A DNA stretch of 37,964 nt from positions 1 through 37,964 of the forward strand of contig JASFYX010000008.1 of the NCBI GenBank assembly GCA_045046885.1, read 5' to 3'. Position numbers and translations under genes: made by a program. How positions within the stretch are numbered: the first letter of the stretch is position 1; every line of letters starts with the position of its first letter. Positions 7,295-15,716 of this stretch are shown here, one piece after another. The notes beneath the pieces were generated by a model. It worked only from the letters and a program-made list of their open reading frames with translations. It was not told where the DNA came from and did not search any database. The stretch comes from CG1-02-35-72 sp045046885. Lineage in GTDB: Bacteria; Bacteroidota; Bacteroidia; Flavobacteriales; Flavobacteriaceae.

Positions 7295-10113
7295 AAAAAT
7301 ACACCCTAATTTTCTTTTCTGCATTGTGTTTTTTAGGGTTACAAACAGTCGCTCAAGAAAACACTATTAAAATAGATGCTACTTTAGACACTAAAACCAA
7401 TACCGTTAATATTCAGCAAGAAATAAACTATCTAAACACGTCTAAAGACACTTTAAAAACCATTTACTTACACAATTGGCCCAACAGTTTTAGAAACAGA
7501 AAAACAACTTTATCAAAACGCCTGCTAGACGATTACGACCATAAACTTCACTTTGCTAAAATTGCACGAAGAGGTTACACCAAAATAATAAGTGTCCAAG
7601 AAAATTACAATCCCATAAAAGTAGATGTTACAGATGAAAGCGACATCTTAAAAATACCTCTAAAAGAGCCTTTACTGCCCGGCAAAGAAGCAAAAATTAT
7701 TGCTACATATAAAGTAAAATTACCCGACATTGCCTTTACAGGATATGGGGGCAGTCCTTATAATTACTACCTCAAATACTGGTATCTCATTCCAGCAGTG
7801 TACGAAAATGGTCATTGGCAAACAATGGAAAATATAAATCTAGACGATTTGTACAGCCAACCTTATACCTACGAAGTGTCATTTACTGCCCCTTCTAGAT
7901 TTACACTCACCTCTAACCTACTCGTTACAAGTACAACACTAAAGGACAAGAAATTGCACTATCAAATGCAATGTAATACCACCTATGACGCCGAAATTTA
8001 TTTACGTATCGATAAAAATTTTGAGGAATTTACAACTCAAAATGTCGATGTTTATACCGATATACAAAGTGTCAATCTCAATAAAAAATTAAAAGCGCAG
8101 ATACTTAACCGCGCCATAAGCTTTATTGAAGATAATCTCGGGACATATCCCTATCCTAAAATAGTGCTTACACAAGCCGCTTATAATAAAAATCCCGTTT
8201 ACGGATTTAACCAGCTACCCAAATCCTTTCATCCGTTTAACGATACTTTTGAATGGGATATAAAGGTTTTTAAAGCTTTATCCGAAAAATTTATAGACCG
8301 CAGTTTGCTCTTTAATTTAAGAGACGACGCTTGGTTACCCGATGGTATTCAGACCTATTTAATGATGCAATACGTCAACACTTACTACAAAGATGTTAGA
8401 GCTATCGGCAACTTATCAAAAATGTGGGGACTTAGAAATTTTAACATTGCTAAACTCAGTTTTAATGGCAAATATCCTTTTGTGTATCAATTTGCGGCGC
8501 GTAAAAATTTGGATCAAGCTTTGAGTACACGCGCCGATTCTCTTTCAAATTTTAATCGCAAAATAGTTAATAAATACAAAGCCGGTATGGGCTTGAGCTA
8601 TTTAGATGCTTATTTGGGCGATGCTATCCTTAAAAAGACTTTAAAAACATTTTATAAAAAATACAAACTCAAAAAAGTAGCAAGTAAAGATTTTGAAAAA
8701 CTCCTCAAATCTAACACAAACAAATCCATAAATTGGTTTTTTAGCGACTATGTTAAAACCAGTAAAAAGATTGATTATACTATAAAAAAGGTCCTAAAAA
8801 AAGGGGACTCTCTTGAGGTTAGTATTAAAAACAAACGCAATATAACAACGCCTGTTCTTTTGTATGGCATCAAGAATAAACACATAACCTTTAAAAAATG
8901 GTTTGAAGGAATTGATAGTGTTAAAACTGTTAAAATTCCGAGTAAGAACATTGACAAGGTCGTTTTAAATTACGAGTATTTATACCCCGAATTTAATATG
9001 CGTAACAACTGGAAAAGCACAAAAAAGACTTTTTTATTTAACAAGCCTATTCAGTTCCGATTGCTTAAAGATGTTGAAGACCCTTTTTACAATCAGGTTT
9101 TTTACAATATTTATGGCAATTACAATTTTTATGACGGCTTATTATTAGGCCCCCGCATTTATAATGAAACTTTTTTAAAGAAAAACTTTTTATATAAAAT
9201 AACGCCTACTTACGGCTTTAAAAGTAAAACTATGACGGGTTCTTTTTCTTTTCAATACAAAATATTACCCGAAGATTCAGATATTTATCAAATAGCTGCC
9301 GGCTTATCGGGCAGTAGTTTTCACTATGCTCCTAATTTGCTTTTTAATAAACTAACACCTTTTATAAGTTTAACATTTAAGCGCAAAAGCTTACGCGATG
9401 CAGGTGGCAAAGGACTTATGATGCGGTTTGTATCGGTTAACCGCGAAAAGAATCCCTATATAGCTACACCCGCTTCTGTAAATAAATACGATGTCTTAAA
9501 TTTAAGATACGGTTTTAGTAAACCTGAAATTATAAGAGATTTACGCTATTATTTTGATTTACAACTCGATAAAAAATTCAGTAAAATTTCTTTCGATTTT
9601 AGATGGCGCAAACTCACCGATAAAGACAGGCAGATAGATTTCAGACTTTTTGCGGGGACTTTTATCCACAATAAAACTTCAGGTAATTTCTTTAGTTTTG
9701 CCTTAGACAAACCCACAGATTATCTGTTTGATTACAACTACTTAGGACGTTCTGAAACGTCGGGATTTTTAAGTCAGCAATTAATTGTAAACGAAGGGGG
9801 ATTTAAATCGAGGTTATCACACAGCTTTGCCAATCAGTTTATATTAACAACCAATCAAAGTATAAGTATTTGGCGTTATGCCGAAGTTTATTCAGATTTT
9901 GGATTGGTAAAAAACAAAGGCGAAAAAGTACATTTTGTTTACGATAGCGGTTTGCGTTTAAATATTGCTCACGAACTTTTTGAAATCTATTTTCCTTTCT
10001 ACTCTAATAACGGATGGGAACCAGCATTACCAAACTATAACACCAAAATTCGTTTTATTTTAACCACAGATATCGCTTCAGTTATTAAGGTTATGAAACG
10101 GGGTTTCTTTTAA
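7291..10113 (+). CDS. M1-peptidase-like protein lacking the zinc motif, with C-terminal barrel-like domain
   Basis: A 940-residue exported protein. The TTG start is within the overlap TTGA with the upstream stop, and it gives an immediate signal peptide ending TVAQ. Residues about 25-500 resemble the N-terminal and catalytic domains of M1 (gluzincin) aminopeptidases, including a WLPDGIQTY segment (348-356) equivalent to WLNEGFATY. However HExxH is absent: the expected region reads ALSEKFIDRS (329-338), and the third zinc ligand Glu is Asp351. No other HExxH occurs in the protein. The last 350 or so residues alternate aromatic and polar residues like an outer-membrane beta barrel and end in F. 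It may be a non-catalytic outer-membrane protein derived from a peptidase. The M1 relation is confident, the loss of activity is inferred. Confidence 0.75.
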   Translation: MKKYTLIFFSALCFLGLQTVAQENTIKIDATLDTKTNTVNIQQEINYLNTSKDTLKTIYLHNWPNSFRNRKTTLSKRLLDDYDHKLHFAKIARRGYTKIISVQENYNPIKVDVTDESDILKIPLKEPLLPGKEAKIIATYKVKLPDIAFTGYGGSPYNYYLKYWYLIPAVYENGHWQTMENINLDDLYSQPYTYEVSFTAPSRFTLTSNLLVTSTTLKDKKLHYQMQCNTTYDAEIYLRIDKNFEEFTTQNVDVYTDIQSVNLNKKLKAQILNRAISFIEDNLGTYPYPKIVLTQAAYNKNPVYGFNQLPKSFHPFNDTFEWDIKVFKALSEKFIDRSLLFNLRDDAWLPDGIQTYLMMQYVNTYYKDVRAIGNLSKMWGLRNFNIAKLSFNGKYPFVYQFAARKNLDQALSTRADSLSNFNRKIVNKYKAGMGLSYLDAYLGDAILKKTLKTFYKKYKLKKVASKDFEKLLKSNTNKSINWFFSDYVKTSKKIDYTIKKVLKKGDSLEVSIKNKRNITTPVLLYGIKNKHITFKKWFEGIDSVKTVKIPSKNIDKVVLNYEYLYPEFNMRNNWKSTKKTFLFNKPIQFRLLKDVEDPFYNQVFYNIYGNYNFYDGLLLGPRIYNETFLKKNFLYKITPTYGFKSKTMTGSFSFQYKILPEDSDIYQIAAGLSGSSFHYAPNLLFNKLTPFISLTFKRKSLRDAGGKGLMMRFVSVNREKNPYIATPASVNKYDVLNLRYGFSKPEIIRDLRYYFDLQLDKKFSKISFDFRWRKLTDKDRQIDFRLFAGTFIHNKTSGNFFSFALDKPTDYLFDYNYLGRSETSGFLSQQLIVNEGGFKSRLSHSFANQFILTTNQSISIWRYAEVYSDFGLVKNKGEKVHFVYDSGLRLNIAHELFEIYFPFYSNNGWEPALPNYNTKIRFILTTDIASVIKVMKRGFF

Positions 10114-10135
10114 AACTTTACTTCCCTAAAACAAA

Positions 10136-10164
10136 TCAGGGCTTCACTTTAAGTGAAACCCTGA
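10136..10164. terminator. Intergenic hairpin between convergent genes
   Basis: TCAGGGCTTCACTT (10136-10149) is followed after one base by AAGTGAAACCCTGA (10151-10164), a 14-bp inverted repeat with one mismatch. It lies 22 bases after the M1-like gene stop. No strong T run follows on either strand, so a terminator role is inferred from position only. Confidence 0.5.
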
Positions 10165-10176
10165 ATATATCTTGTA

Positions 10177-10206
10177 TTGATACGATGACTTGAGTCATCG
10201 TATCAA
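10177..10206. terminator. Perfect 30-base hairpin between convergent genes
   Basis: TTGATACGATGACT (10177-10190) and AGTCATCGTATCAA (10193-10206) are exact reverse complements separated by TG. It is 24 bases beyond the end of the minus-strand oxidoreductase gamma gene and 63 bases beyond the plus-strand M1-like gene, so it could terminate either transcript. TTTAAAT follows on the plus strand. Confidence 0.55.
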
Positions 10207-10230
10207 TTTAAATATAAGCCTTAAAACTTT

Positions 10231-10797
10231 CTAAACCAAGCTGTGTTCTGCTACGTTATAAATCCTCAACTTTTCCATTCCCAAAGTAATAGCTTCTTTG
10301 TTTAGTGGAATTAAATGGTGATAGCGTTCAGGCAATGATTTTCTAAGACCTTCAATAACATTTTCTAATTTTACAATAGGTTTTATTTTTAAGAAAGCGC
10401 CTAAAATTATCATATTCGATATTTTAGTATTCCCCATCTCTGAGGCTAATTTATTACCTTCTATTTGATAAATAACAATATCTGACCGCGTAGGATGTAC
10501 CGTTACACCATTGGGGTCGTACAGCAACACACCGCCCGGTTTGACACTATCTTGAAACTTATCCATAGATTGCTGATTCAAAATAATAGCTGTATCAAAT
10601 ACTTTTAAATAGGGTGAACTAATTTTTTCATCGCTTAAAATAACGGTAACATTAGCCGTACCGCCACGCATTTCGGGACCGTAAGAAGGCATCCAACTCA
10701 CTTCTTTATCTTGCATAATACCACTATAAGCCAATATTTTACCCATAGACAAAACACCTTGTCCGCCAAAACCTGCAATTATAATTTCTTCTGTCAT
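10231..10797 (-). CDS. vorC: 2-oxoacid:ferredoxin oxidoreductase gamma subunit (VOR type)
   Basis: A 188-residue cytoplasmic subunit of a four-subunit 2-oxoacid:ferredoxin oxidoreductase. The family signature is at the N terminus, AGFGGQGVLSMGK (8-20), followed by SYGPEMRGGTANV, both characteristic of the gamma (POR_N/EKR) subunit that completes the CoA-binding part. The complex converts branched-chain or other 2-oxoacids plus CoA to acyl-CoA and CO2 while reducing ferredoxin. It is the last gene of the operon ferredoxin-alpha-beta-gamma and follows the beta gene by only 7 bases. The order and the sequences match the VOR operon of anaerobic Bacteroidota. Substrate (2-oxoisovalerate versus 2-oxoglutarate) cannot be settled from sequence alone. 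Confidence 0.85.
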   Translation of the reverse strand: MTEEIIIAGFGGQGVLSMGKILAYSGIMQDKEVSWMPSYGPEMRGGTANVTVILSDEKISSPYLKVFDTAIILNQQSMDKFQDSVKPGGVLLYDPNGVTVHPTRSDIVIYQIEGNKLASEMGNTKISNMIILGAFLKIKPIVKLENVIEGLRKSLPERYHHLIPLNKEAITLGMEKLRIYNVAEHSLV

Positions 10798-10804
10798 AAT
10801 TTCT

Positions 10805-11578
10805 CTATTTTAATTTACCATCTACTTTAATATCCCCTAGAGGGAAATAAGGCAACATATTTTCTTCTAACCAAATGTTAGATTCAATTGGTGTCATTTT
10901 CCAACCCGAATTACAATTCGAAACTATTTCTACAAAAGACAATCCTTTTTTATTTTTGATATTTTCAAAAGCTTTACGGATGGCTTTTTTAGCTTTTCTT
11001 ACGTGCTTATGTGTATAAACCGCCTGACGCGACACATAATAAACACCTGGTAAATTAGCGATTAATTCTGTCATTTTTAAAGGAGATCCCATCGTTTTGA
11101 TATCTCTGCCGTAAGGCGATGTAGATGATTTCATCCCCTCTAAAGTAGTCGGTGCCATCTGGCCACCTGTCATACCATAAATACCATTATTTACAAAAAT
11201 AATGACAATATTCTCGCCACGATTACAAGCGTGAATTGTTTCGGCTGTACCAATAGCGGCTAAATCGCCATCACCTTGATAGGTAAATACATATTTATTA
11301 GGCCATGTTCTCGCAATGGCTGTAGCCACAGCAGGCGCACGTCCGTGGGCGGCTTGAGTCATATCTATATTCATAAAATCATAGGCTAAAACAGAGCAAC
11401 CTACAGGTGCTACACCAATAGTGTCTTCTACAATTCCCATTTCTTCAATAACTTCCATGGTTAAATTATGAGCGGTGCCATGACCACAACCAGGACAATA
11501 AGACAAGTTGCAACTTGTCATTAATTTTGTCTTACAAAAGACTTGGTTCTCTGGTTTTATTATGTCTAATACTTCCAT
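10805..11578 (-). CDS. vorA: 2-oxoacid:ferredoxin oxidoreductase beta subunit, thiamine diphosphate-binding
   Basis: A 257-residue subunit that binds thiamine diphosphate. It shows CPGCGHGTAH near residue 28, then GDGDLAAIGTAE and NNGIYGMTGGQMAPTT, the Mg/ThDP-binding stretch of the family. With the alpha subunit it decarboxylates the 2-oxoacid. The ATG at 11578 gives the N-terminal segment DIIKPEN found in Bacteroidota relatives, so I keep it even though it lies 47 bases inside the alpha gene. The alternative start at the next Met (residue 21) would remove conserved sequence. The gamma gene follows after 7 bases. Symbol follows Bacteroidota VOR naming; a KOR-type enzyme is the alternative. 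Confidence 0.87.
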   Translation of the reverse strand: MEVLDIIKPENQVFCKTKLMTSCNLSYCPGCGHGTAHNLTMEVIEEMGIVEDTIGVAPVGCSVLAYDFMNIDMTQAAHGRAPAVATAIARTWPNKYVFTYQGDGDLAAIGTAETIHACNRGENIVIIFVNNGIYGMTGGQMAPTTLEGMKSSTSPYGRDIKTMGSPLKMTELIANLPGVYYVSRQAVYTHKHVRKAKKAIRKAFENIKNKKGLSFVEIVSNCNSGWKMTPIESNIWLEENMLPYFPLGDIKVDGKLK

Positions 11579-12656
11579 TATTTATAATTTTTTGTTCTAA
11601 AGCTTCTAATATTTCTTCTGGGGTATGAATAATACCACCAGTTCTACCAAAATGTTCTACGGGAACTTTGTGTTCTACAGAAAGTCTTACGTCGTCAACC
11701 ATTTGACCAGCGTTTAATTCTACACTTAAAATGCCTTTTACTTGATCTGCTAAATCGAATAAAGGTTTTTTAGGATAAGGGAATAGAGTTATGGGTCTTA
11801 ACAACCCTACTTTAAGACCTTTGGCTCTTGCCATTTGAACTGCTTTTTGGCTGATACGGGCACTTGAACCATAAGCTACAATAAGATATTCTGCATCGTC
11901 ACAATAAAGTGTTTCGTAACGCATATCTTCTCTTTCCATTTGTGCGTATTTTTCTTGCAATCGACGCACTCGAATTTCCATCTTTTCTGATTGTAAATCG
12001 AGTGAGGTTATGATATTACGTTCACGTCCTTTCATACCTGTTGTGGCCCAACTGCCGTGACGTTTTATAACTTCCTCATCACTTAATCTTTCTCTTTGCG
12101 GACGTAATTCGACTTTTTCCATCATCTGACCAATAAGTCCGTCCGATAAAATCAGTATCGGTGCACGGTATTTAAATGCCATTTCAAAAGCATCTTCTAC
12201 AAAATCTGACATTTCCTGAACTGATGACGGTGCCAATACGTATAATTTATAATCGCCATGACCACCACCTTTTACAGATTGATAATAATCGGCTTGTGAA
12301 GGCTGAATAGTTCCCAAACCAGGTCCGCCACGCACAACATTTACAATTACAGCAGGTAATTCGGCACCTGCCAAATAAGAAATTCCTTCAAGTTTTAAAG
12401 ATATCCCCGGACTGGAGGAGGACGTTATGACTTTTTTACCTGTACTAGCAGCACCATAAACCATATTTATGGCTGCCAATTCGCTTTCGGCTTGTAAAAC
12501 AATCATACCCGTTCTTTTTTCAGGTTGTTCATTCATTAAATATTCTATAATCTCTGTTTGAGGCGTTATAGGATATCCAAAATAAGCATCGGCTCCGGCA
12601 CGTATAACCGCTTCGGCTAAAGCTTCATTTCCTTTCATTAATTTTAATTCTGACAT
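11532..12656 (-). CDS. vorB: 2-oxoacid:ferredoxin oxidoreductase alpha subunit (VorB-like)
   Basis: A 374-residue subunit that starts MSELKLMKGNEALAEA and continues with GYPITPQTEI, the pyrimidine-binding alpha domain of this enzyme class, and RGGPGLGTIQPSQADYYQ, which is very close to VorB of Bacteroides as I recall it. The C-terminal part has the domain II motif NAGQMVDDVR. The protein runs about 15 residues past the usual family end, so that its coding sequence overlaps the beta gene by 47 bases in another frame. The ferredoxin gene lies 18 bases upstream. Works in the cytoplasm with the beta, gamma and ferredoxin-like delta subunits. Confidence 0.88.
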   Translation of the reverse strand: MSELKLMKGNEALAEAVIRAGADAYFGYPITPQTEIIEYLMNEQPEKRTGMIVLQAESELAAINMVYGAASTGKKVITSSSSPGISLKLEGISYLAGAELPAVIVNVVRGGPGLGTIQPSQADYYQSVKGGGHGDYKLYVLAPSSVQEMSDFVEDAFEMAFKYRAPILILSDGLIGQMMEKVELRPQRERLSDEEVIKRHGSWATTGMKGRERNIITSLDLQSEKMEIRVRRLQEKYAQMEREDMRYETLYCDDAEYLIVAYGSSARISQKAVQMARAKGLKVGLLRPITLFPYPKKPLFDLADQVKGILSVELNAGQMVDDVRLSVEHKVPVEHFGRTGGIIHTPEEILEALEQKIINNGSIRHNKTREPSLL

Positions 12657-12674
12657 CTTATCCGTTTTAAATAA

Positions 12675-12905
12675 TTAAGCTGAAACTTTGACGCGATAAA
12701 CAGATATGGCCCTATCGGGACAAACTATTGCACAATTTGTGCATCCGGTACATGCTTCAGGATTTTCCATATAGGCGTAATGATAGCCTTTACGGTTTAC
12801 TTCTTTAGACATTTTTATGACTACTTCTTGACAAACTGGCATGCAGACTTCGCAGCCTTTACACACCTCTGTATCAACAACTATCGCTCCTTTAACTTTT
12901 GCCAT
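12675..12905 (-). CDS. vorD: 2x[4Fe-4S] ferredoxin, delta subunit of the 2-oxoacid oxidoreductase
   Basis: A 76-residue protein with two complete [4Fe-4S] cluster motifs: CKGCEVCMPVC (residues 15-25) and CTGCTNCAIVCPD (52-64), each CxxCxxCxxxC. It carries electrons from the thiamine diphosphate site to a soluble ferredoxin. As first gene of the operon, with alpha, beta and gamma genes downstream in the same direction, it is best read as the delta subunit and not as a free ferredoxin. A TAnnTTTG promoter element is present 47 bases upstream of its start. Confidence 0.9.
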   Translation of the reverse strand: MAKVKGAIVVDTEVCKGCEVCMPVCQEVVIKMSKEVNRKGYHYAYMENPEACTGCTNCAIVCPDRAISVYRVKVSA

Positions 12906-12951
12906 TTTACTATATTTATATGTGAATTACAAGTCTTAATTTAAAGATTCT

Positions 12952-12959
12952 CAAAATTA
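12952..12959 (-). promoter_or_regulatory. Probable promoter -7 element of the vor operon
   Basis: On the minus strand TAATTTTG matches TAnnTTTG, with 46 bases between it and the ferredoxin start codon. There is no clear -33 TTG at the usual distance. Confidence 0.4.
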
Positions 12960-13042
12960 TAGCCTTTTATCTAGATAATTTATGATAATTGTCAATCTGT
13001 TTTAAATATTTTTTTTGTAACTTTTGCTCTTTATTTTACAAA

Positions 13043-13066
13043 AAAAGCACCCAAATGGGTGCTTTT
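13043..13066 (-). terminator. Rho-independent terminator of the fused E1 gene
   Basis: A perfect 10-bp stem AAAAGCACCC/GGGTGCTTTT with an AAAT loop lies 26 bases past the E1 stop codon. On the minus strand it is followed directly by a T run. It separates the E1 gene from the vor operon, which therefore needs its own promoter. Confidence 0.85.
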
Positions 13067-13091
13067 AAATTATTGTATTGTTTCTTAAAAC

Positions 13092-15542
13092 TTAATAAAG
13101 AGCTTTATATTTTGACGGATTGGCTTCGTGCATAACATTGTAAATACACTCAAAAATATCTTCGGCACTGGGCTTAGAAAAATAATCGCCATCTGTACCA
13201 TAGGCTGCTCTATGTGCTTGTGCGGTTAATGTAACAGGTTTACTATCTAAATACTGATACGCATTTTGTTTTTCTAAAATTTCTTGCAACAAATAAGCCG
13301 ATGCGCCACCTGGCACATCTTCATCAATTATAATGAGGCGGTTTGTTTTCATCACACTTTTTACCACATCGTGATTTATATCAAAAGGCAATAAACTTTG
13401 CACGTCAATAATCTCAACATCTATACCTACCTGATTTAAATCTTTTACAACCTCTTCTACAATTTTTAAGGTAGAACCATACGAAACAATTGTTACATCC
13501 CTACCTTTTTTTACAGTTTCTACTACTCCAATGGGCGTTCTAAAATCGCCAAAGTTGTCAGGTAATTTTTCTTTTAAACGGTAACCATTTAAGTTTTCTA
13601 CAACCAAAGCCGGCTCATCACTTTCTAACAAAGTATTGTAAAAGCCGGCGGCTTTTAGCATATTTCGGGGCACTAAAATATTTATCCCCCGCAACAAATG
13701 AATAATAGCGCCCATATGTGAGCCTGAATGCCAAATACCTTCCAGTCTATGACCGCGCGTTCTTATAATTAAAGGTGCTTTTTGTTTACCAACTGTTCTG
13801 TAATGTAAAGTGGCTAAATCATCACTTAATAGTTGTAAAGCATACAGTAAATAATCTAAATATTGGATTTCGGCTATAGGGCGTAATCCTCTTAATGCCA
13901 AACCTATACCTTGACCAATTATTGTCGCTTCTCTTATGCCAGTGTCGGTAACTCTTAACTTACCGTATTTTTCTTGCAGACCAACCAAACCTTGATTGAC
14001 ATCACCAATATTACCCGAATCTTCTCCAAAAGTGAACAACTTTTTATTGCGTGAAAACAGGACGTCAAAATTGTCTTTTATAATAATCCGCCCGTCAACC
14101 AACTCGGCACTTTCGCTGTAAATAGGTTTTACTTCTTTTATGTTGGTCGCTTTTTGATCCGTTTGGCTGTACAAATGCGAACTGTATCTTTTTTGTTCTG
14201 AGGCTTTATAATTTTTGACCCAATTTTTAAGCTGCTCTTTTTCTGCAAATTGCTCATCTCTTAAAAAGACGAGTGTTTTTCTGGCATAAGATAAAATATC
14301 CTTCTTTTCGGGAAACTGTATCTCTGAGAGTTCGTTCTTTAACTTGGTGATAAAAACACTGTTTTTACTTTTATCTGAAACTATACCAATTAATTGCACA
14401 ATAAAATCTCTTTTTTCTTTAATCGGATTTACCAGTGCAGACCAAGCCGTTCTTTTAGCTTGACTAACTTCGGCTTTGGCTGCTTTTTCTATGGCAATTA
14501 ATGTGTCTTCAGAATCGACAAACCTGAGCAGGTTACCGTACTCATCTTTGAGTTCGAAATCTAAAATCCATGCGCGCATTTTAAGGTTGCAATCGTTTTC
14601 TTTTTCCCATTGCAAACGCTCTGCCGTTTTGTAACGTTCGTGAGAACCCGAGGTTGAATGTCCTTGTGGTTGCGTCAATTCTTTAACGTGAATTAAAACT
14701 GGCACGTGCTCTTCTCTAGCTATTTTTGCCGCTTTGGTATAAACAGAAATCAGTTGCGGATAATCCCATCCGTTAACGACAAAAATTTCATAACCTTTAT
14801 TGTCGTCATCACGTTGAAAACCCTTTAAAATTTTGGAAATACTTTCTTTTGTTGTTTGGTATTTTGCGGGTACAGAAATACCGTAACCATCATCCCAAAC
14901 ACTAATAACCATAGGCACTTGTAAAACACCCGCGGCATTAATAGTTTCAAAAAATACGCCTTCAGAAGTACTGGCATTCCCTATTGTTCCCCAAGATATT
15001 TCGTTACCATTATTAGAAAATTTAGGCGCTTTTAAATTGGGCACACGTCTGTATAATTTTGAAGCCTGCGCAATACCCAACATCCTTGGCATTTGTCCCG
15101 CTGTTGGCGATATATCGGCAGTGGAATTGTACTGTTCGGCTAAATTTTTAAAATTCCCTTCTTTATCTAAACTATGCGTTGCAAAATGCCCCCCCATCTG
15201 TCTGCCTCCCGACATAGGGTCGGCTTCTATATTTGAATGGGCGTATAAACCTGCAAAAAACTGTTGTGGATTCAAGGCACCAATAGCCATCATAAAAGTT
15301 TGGTCTCGGTAATAACCCGATCTAAAATCACCCTTTTTAAAAGCTTTTGCCAGTGCCAATTGCGGCACTTCTTTACCATCTCCAAAAATACCAAACTTGG
15401 CCTTACCTGTTAAGACTTCTCTACGTCCTAACAAACTACATTCTCTGCTCATCACAGCTAATTTATAATCTTGCAATACTTCATTTTTGAATTGTGCAAA
15501 CGATAAATGTGATGTACTTGTAGAAGTAGTTTCTTTATTCAT
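13092..15542 (-). CDS. Fused E1 alpha/beta subunit of a branched-chain-type 2-oxoacid dehydrogenase
   Basis: An 816-residue cytoplasmic thiamine diphosphate enzyme in which E1 alpha and E1 beta are joined in one chain. The alpha half (about residues 20-440) has the ThDP-binding stretch GTIGNASTSEG and the phosphorylation-loop-like GHSTSGSHERY. The beta half (about 480-816) has VTDTGIREATIIGQGIG and DEDVPGGASAYLLQ. It decarboxylates branched-chain 2-oxoacids, or possibly pyruvate-like substrates, and passes the acyl group to a lipoylated E2. E2 and E3 are not in the window. Fused E1 proteins of this size are common in Bacteroidota. A good -7 promoter element lies just upstream and a strong terminator downstream, so it is a single-gene unit. 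Confidence 0.87.
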   Translation of the reverse strand: MNKETTSTSTSHLSFAQFKNEVLQDYKLAVMSRECSLLGRREVLTGKAKFGIFGDGKEVPQLALAKAFKKGDFRSGYYRDQTFMMAIGALNPQQFFAGLYAHSNIEADPMSGGRQMGGHFATHSLDKEGNFKNLAEQYNSTADISPTAGQMPRMLGIAQASKLYRRVPNLKAPKFSNNGNEISWGTIGNASTSEGVFFETINAAGVLQVPMVISVWDDGYGISVPAKYQTTKESISKILKGFQRDDDNKGYEIFVVNGWDYPQLISVYTKAAKIAREEHVPVLIHVKELTQPQGHSTSGSHERYKTAERLQWEKENDCNLKMRAWILDFELKDEYGNLLRFVDSEDTLIAIEKAAKAEVSQAKRTAWSALVNPIKEKRDFIVQLIGIVSDKSKNSVFITKLKNELSEIQFPEKKDILSYARKTLVFLRDEQFAEKEQLKNWVKNYKASEQKRYSSHLYSQTDQKATNIKEVKPIYSESAELVDGRIIIKDNFDVLFSRNKKLFTFGEDSGNIGDVNQGLVGLQEKYGKLRVTDTGIREATIIGQGIGLALRGLRPIAEIQYLDYLLYALQLLSDDLATLHYRTVGKQKAPLIIRTRGHRLEGIWHSGSHMGAIIHLLRGINILVPRNMLKAAGFYNTLLESDEPALVVENLNGYRLKEKLPDNFGDFRTPIGVVETVKKGRDVTIVSYGSTLKIVEEVVKDLNQVGIDVEIIDVQSLLPFDINHDVVKSVMKTNRLIIIDEDVPGGASAYLLQEILEKQNAYQYLDSKPVTLTAQAHRAAYGTDGDYFSKPSAEDIFECIYNVMHEANPSKYKALY

Positions 15543-15563
15543 AGAAAGGATTTTTTTAGCGTT

Positions 15564-15572
15564 GCAAAGTTA
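15564..15572 (-). promoter_or_regulatory. Promoter -7 element of the fused E1 gene
   Basis: TAACTTTGC on the minus strand matches TAnnTTTGC, and ends 21 bases before the E1 start codon. The -33 position does not carry TTG, so I rate it moderate. Confidence 0.55.
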
Positions 15573-15716
15573 ATCATTTAAAATGATACTTTTAAAATGA
15601 AGATTAGCAACATCTATTATGCCACTTTTATTTATATTTCTGATAAAATTAGATGAAAATTTTAGATATATTATTTTATTTCCGTTAATTTGAAACGTTA
15701 AAATTATATAATTTTT

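Noticed and set aside
14570..14579. ATGCGCGCAT, the core of the marR palindrome, inside the fused E1 gene
   Set aside because: It encodes conserved-looking protein sequence in mid-gene, lacks the outer T/A pair and is far from any promoter, so I treat it as chance.
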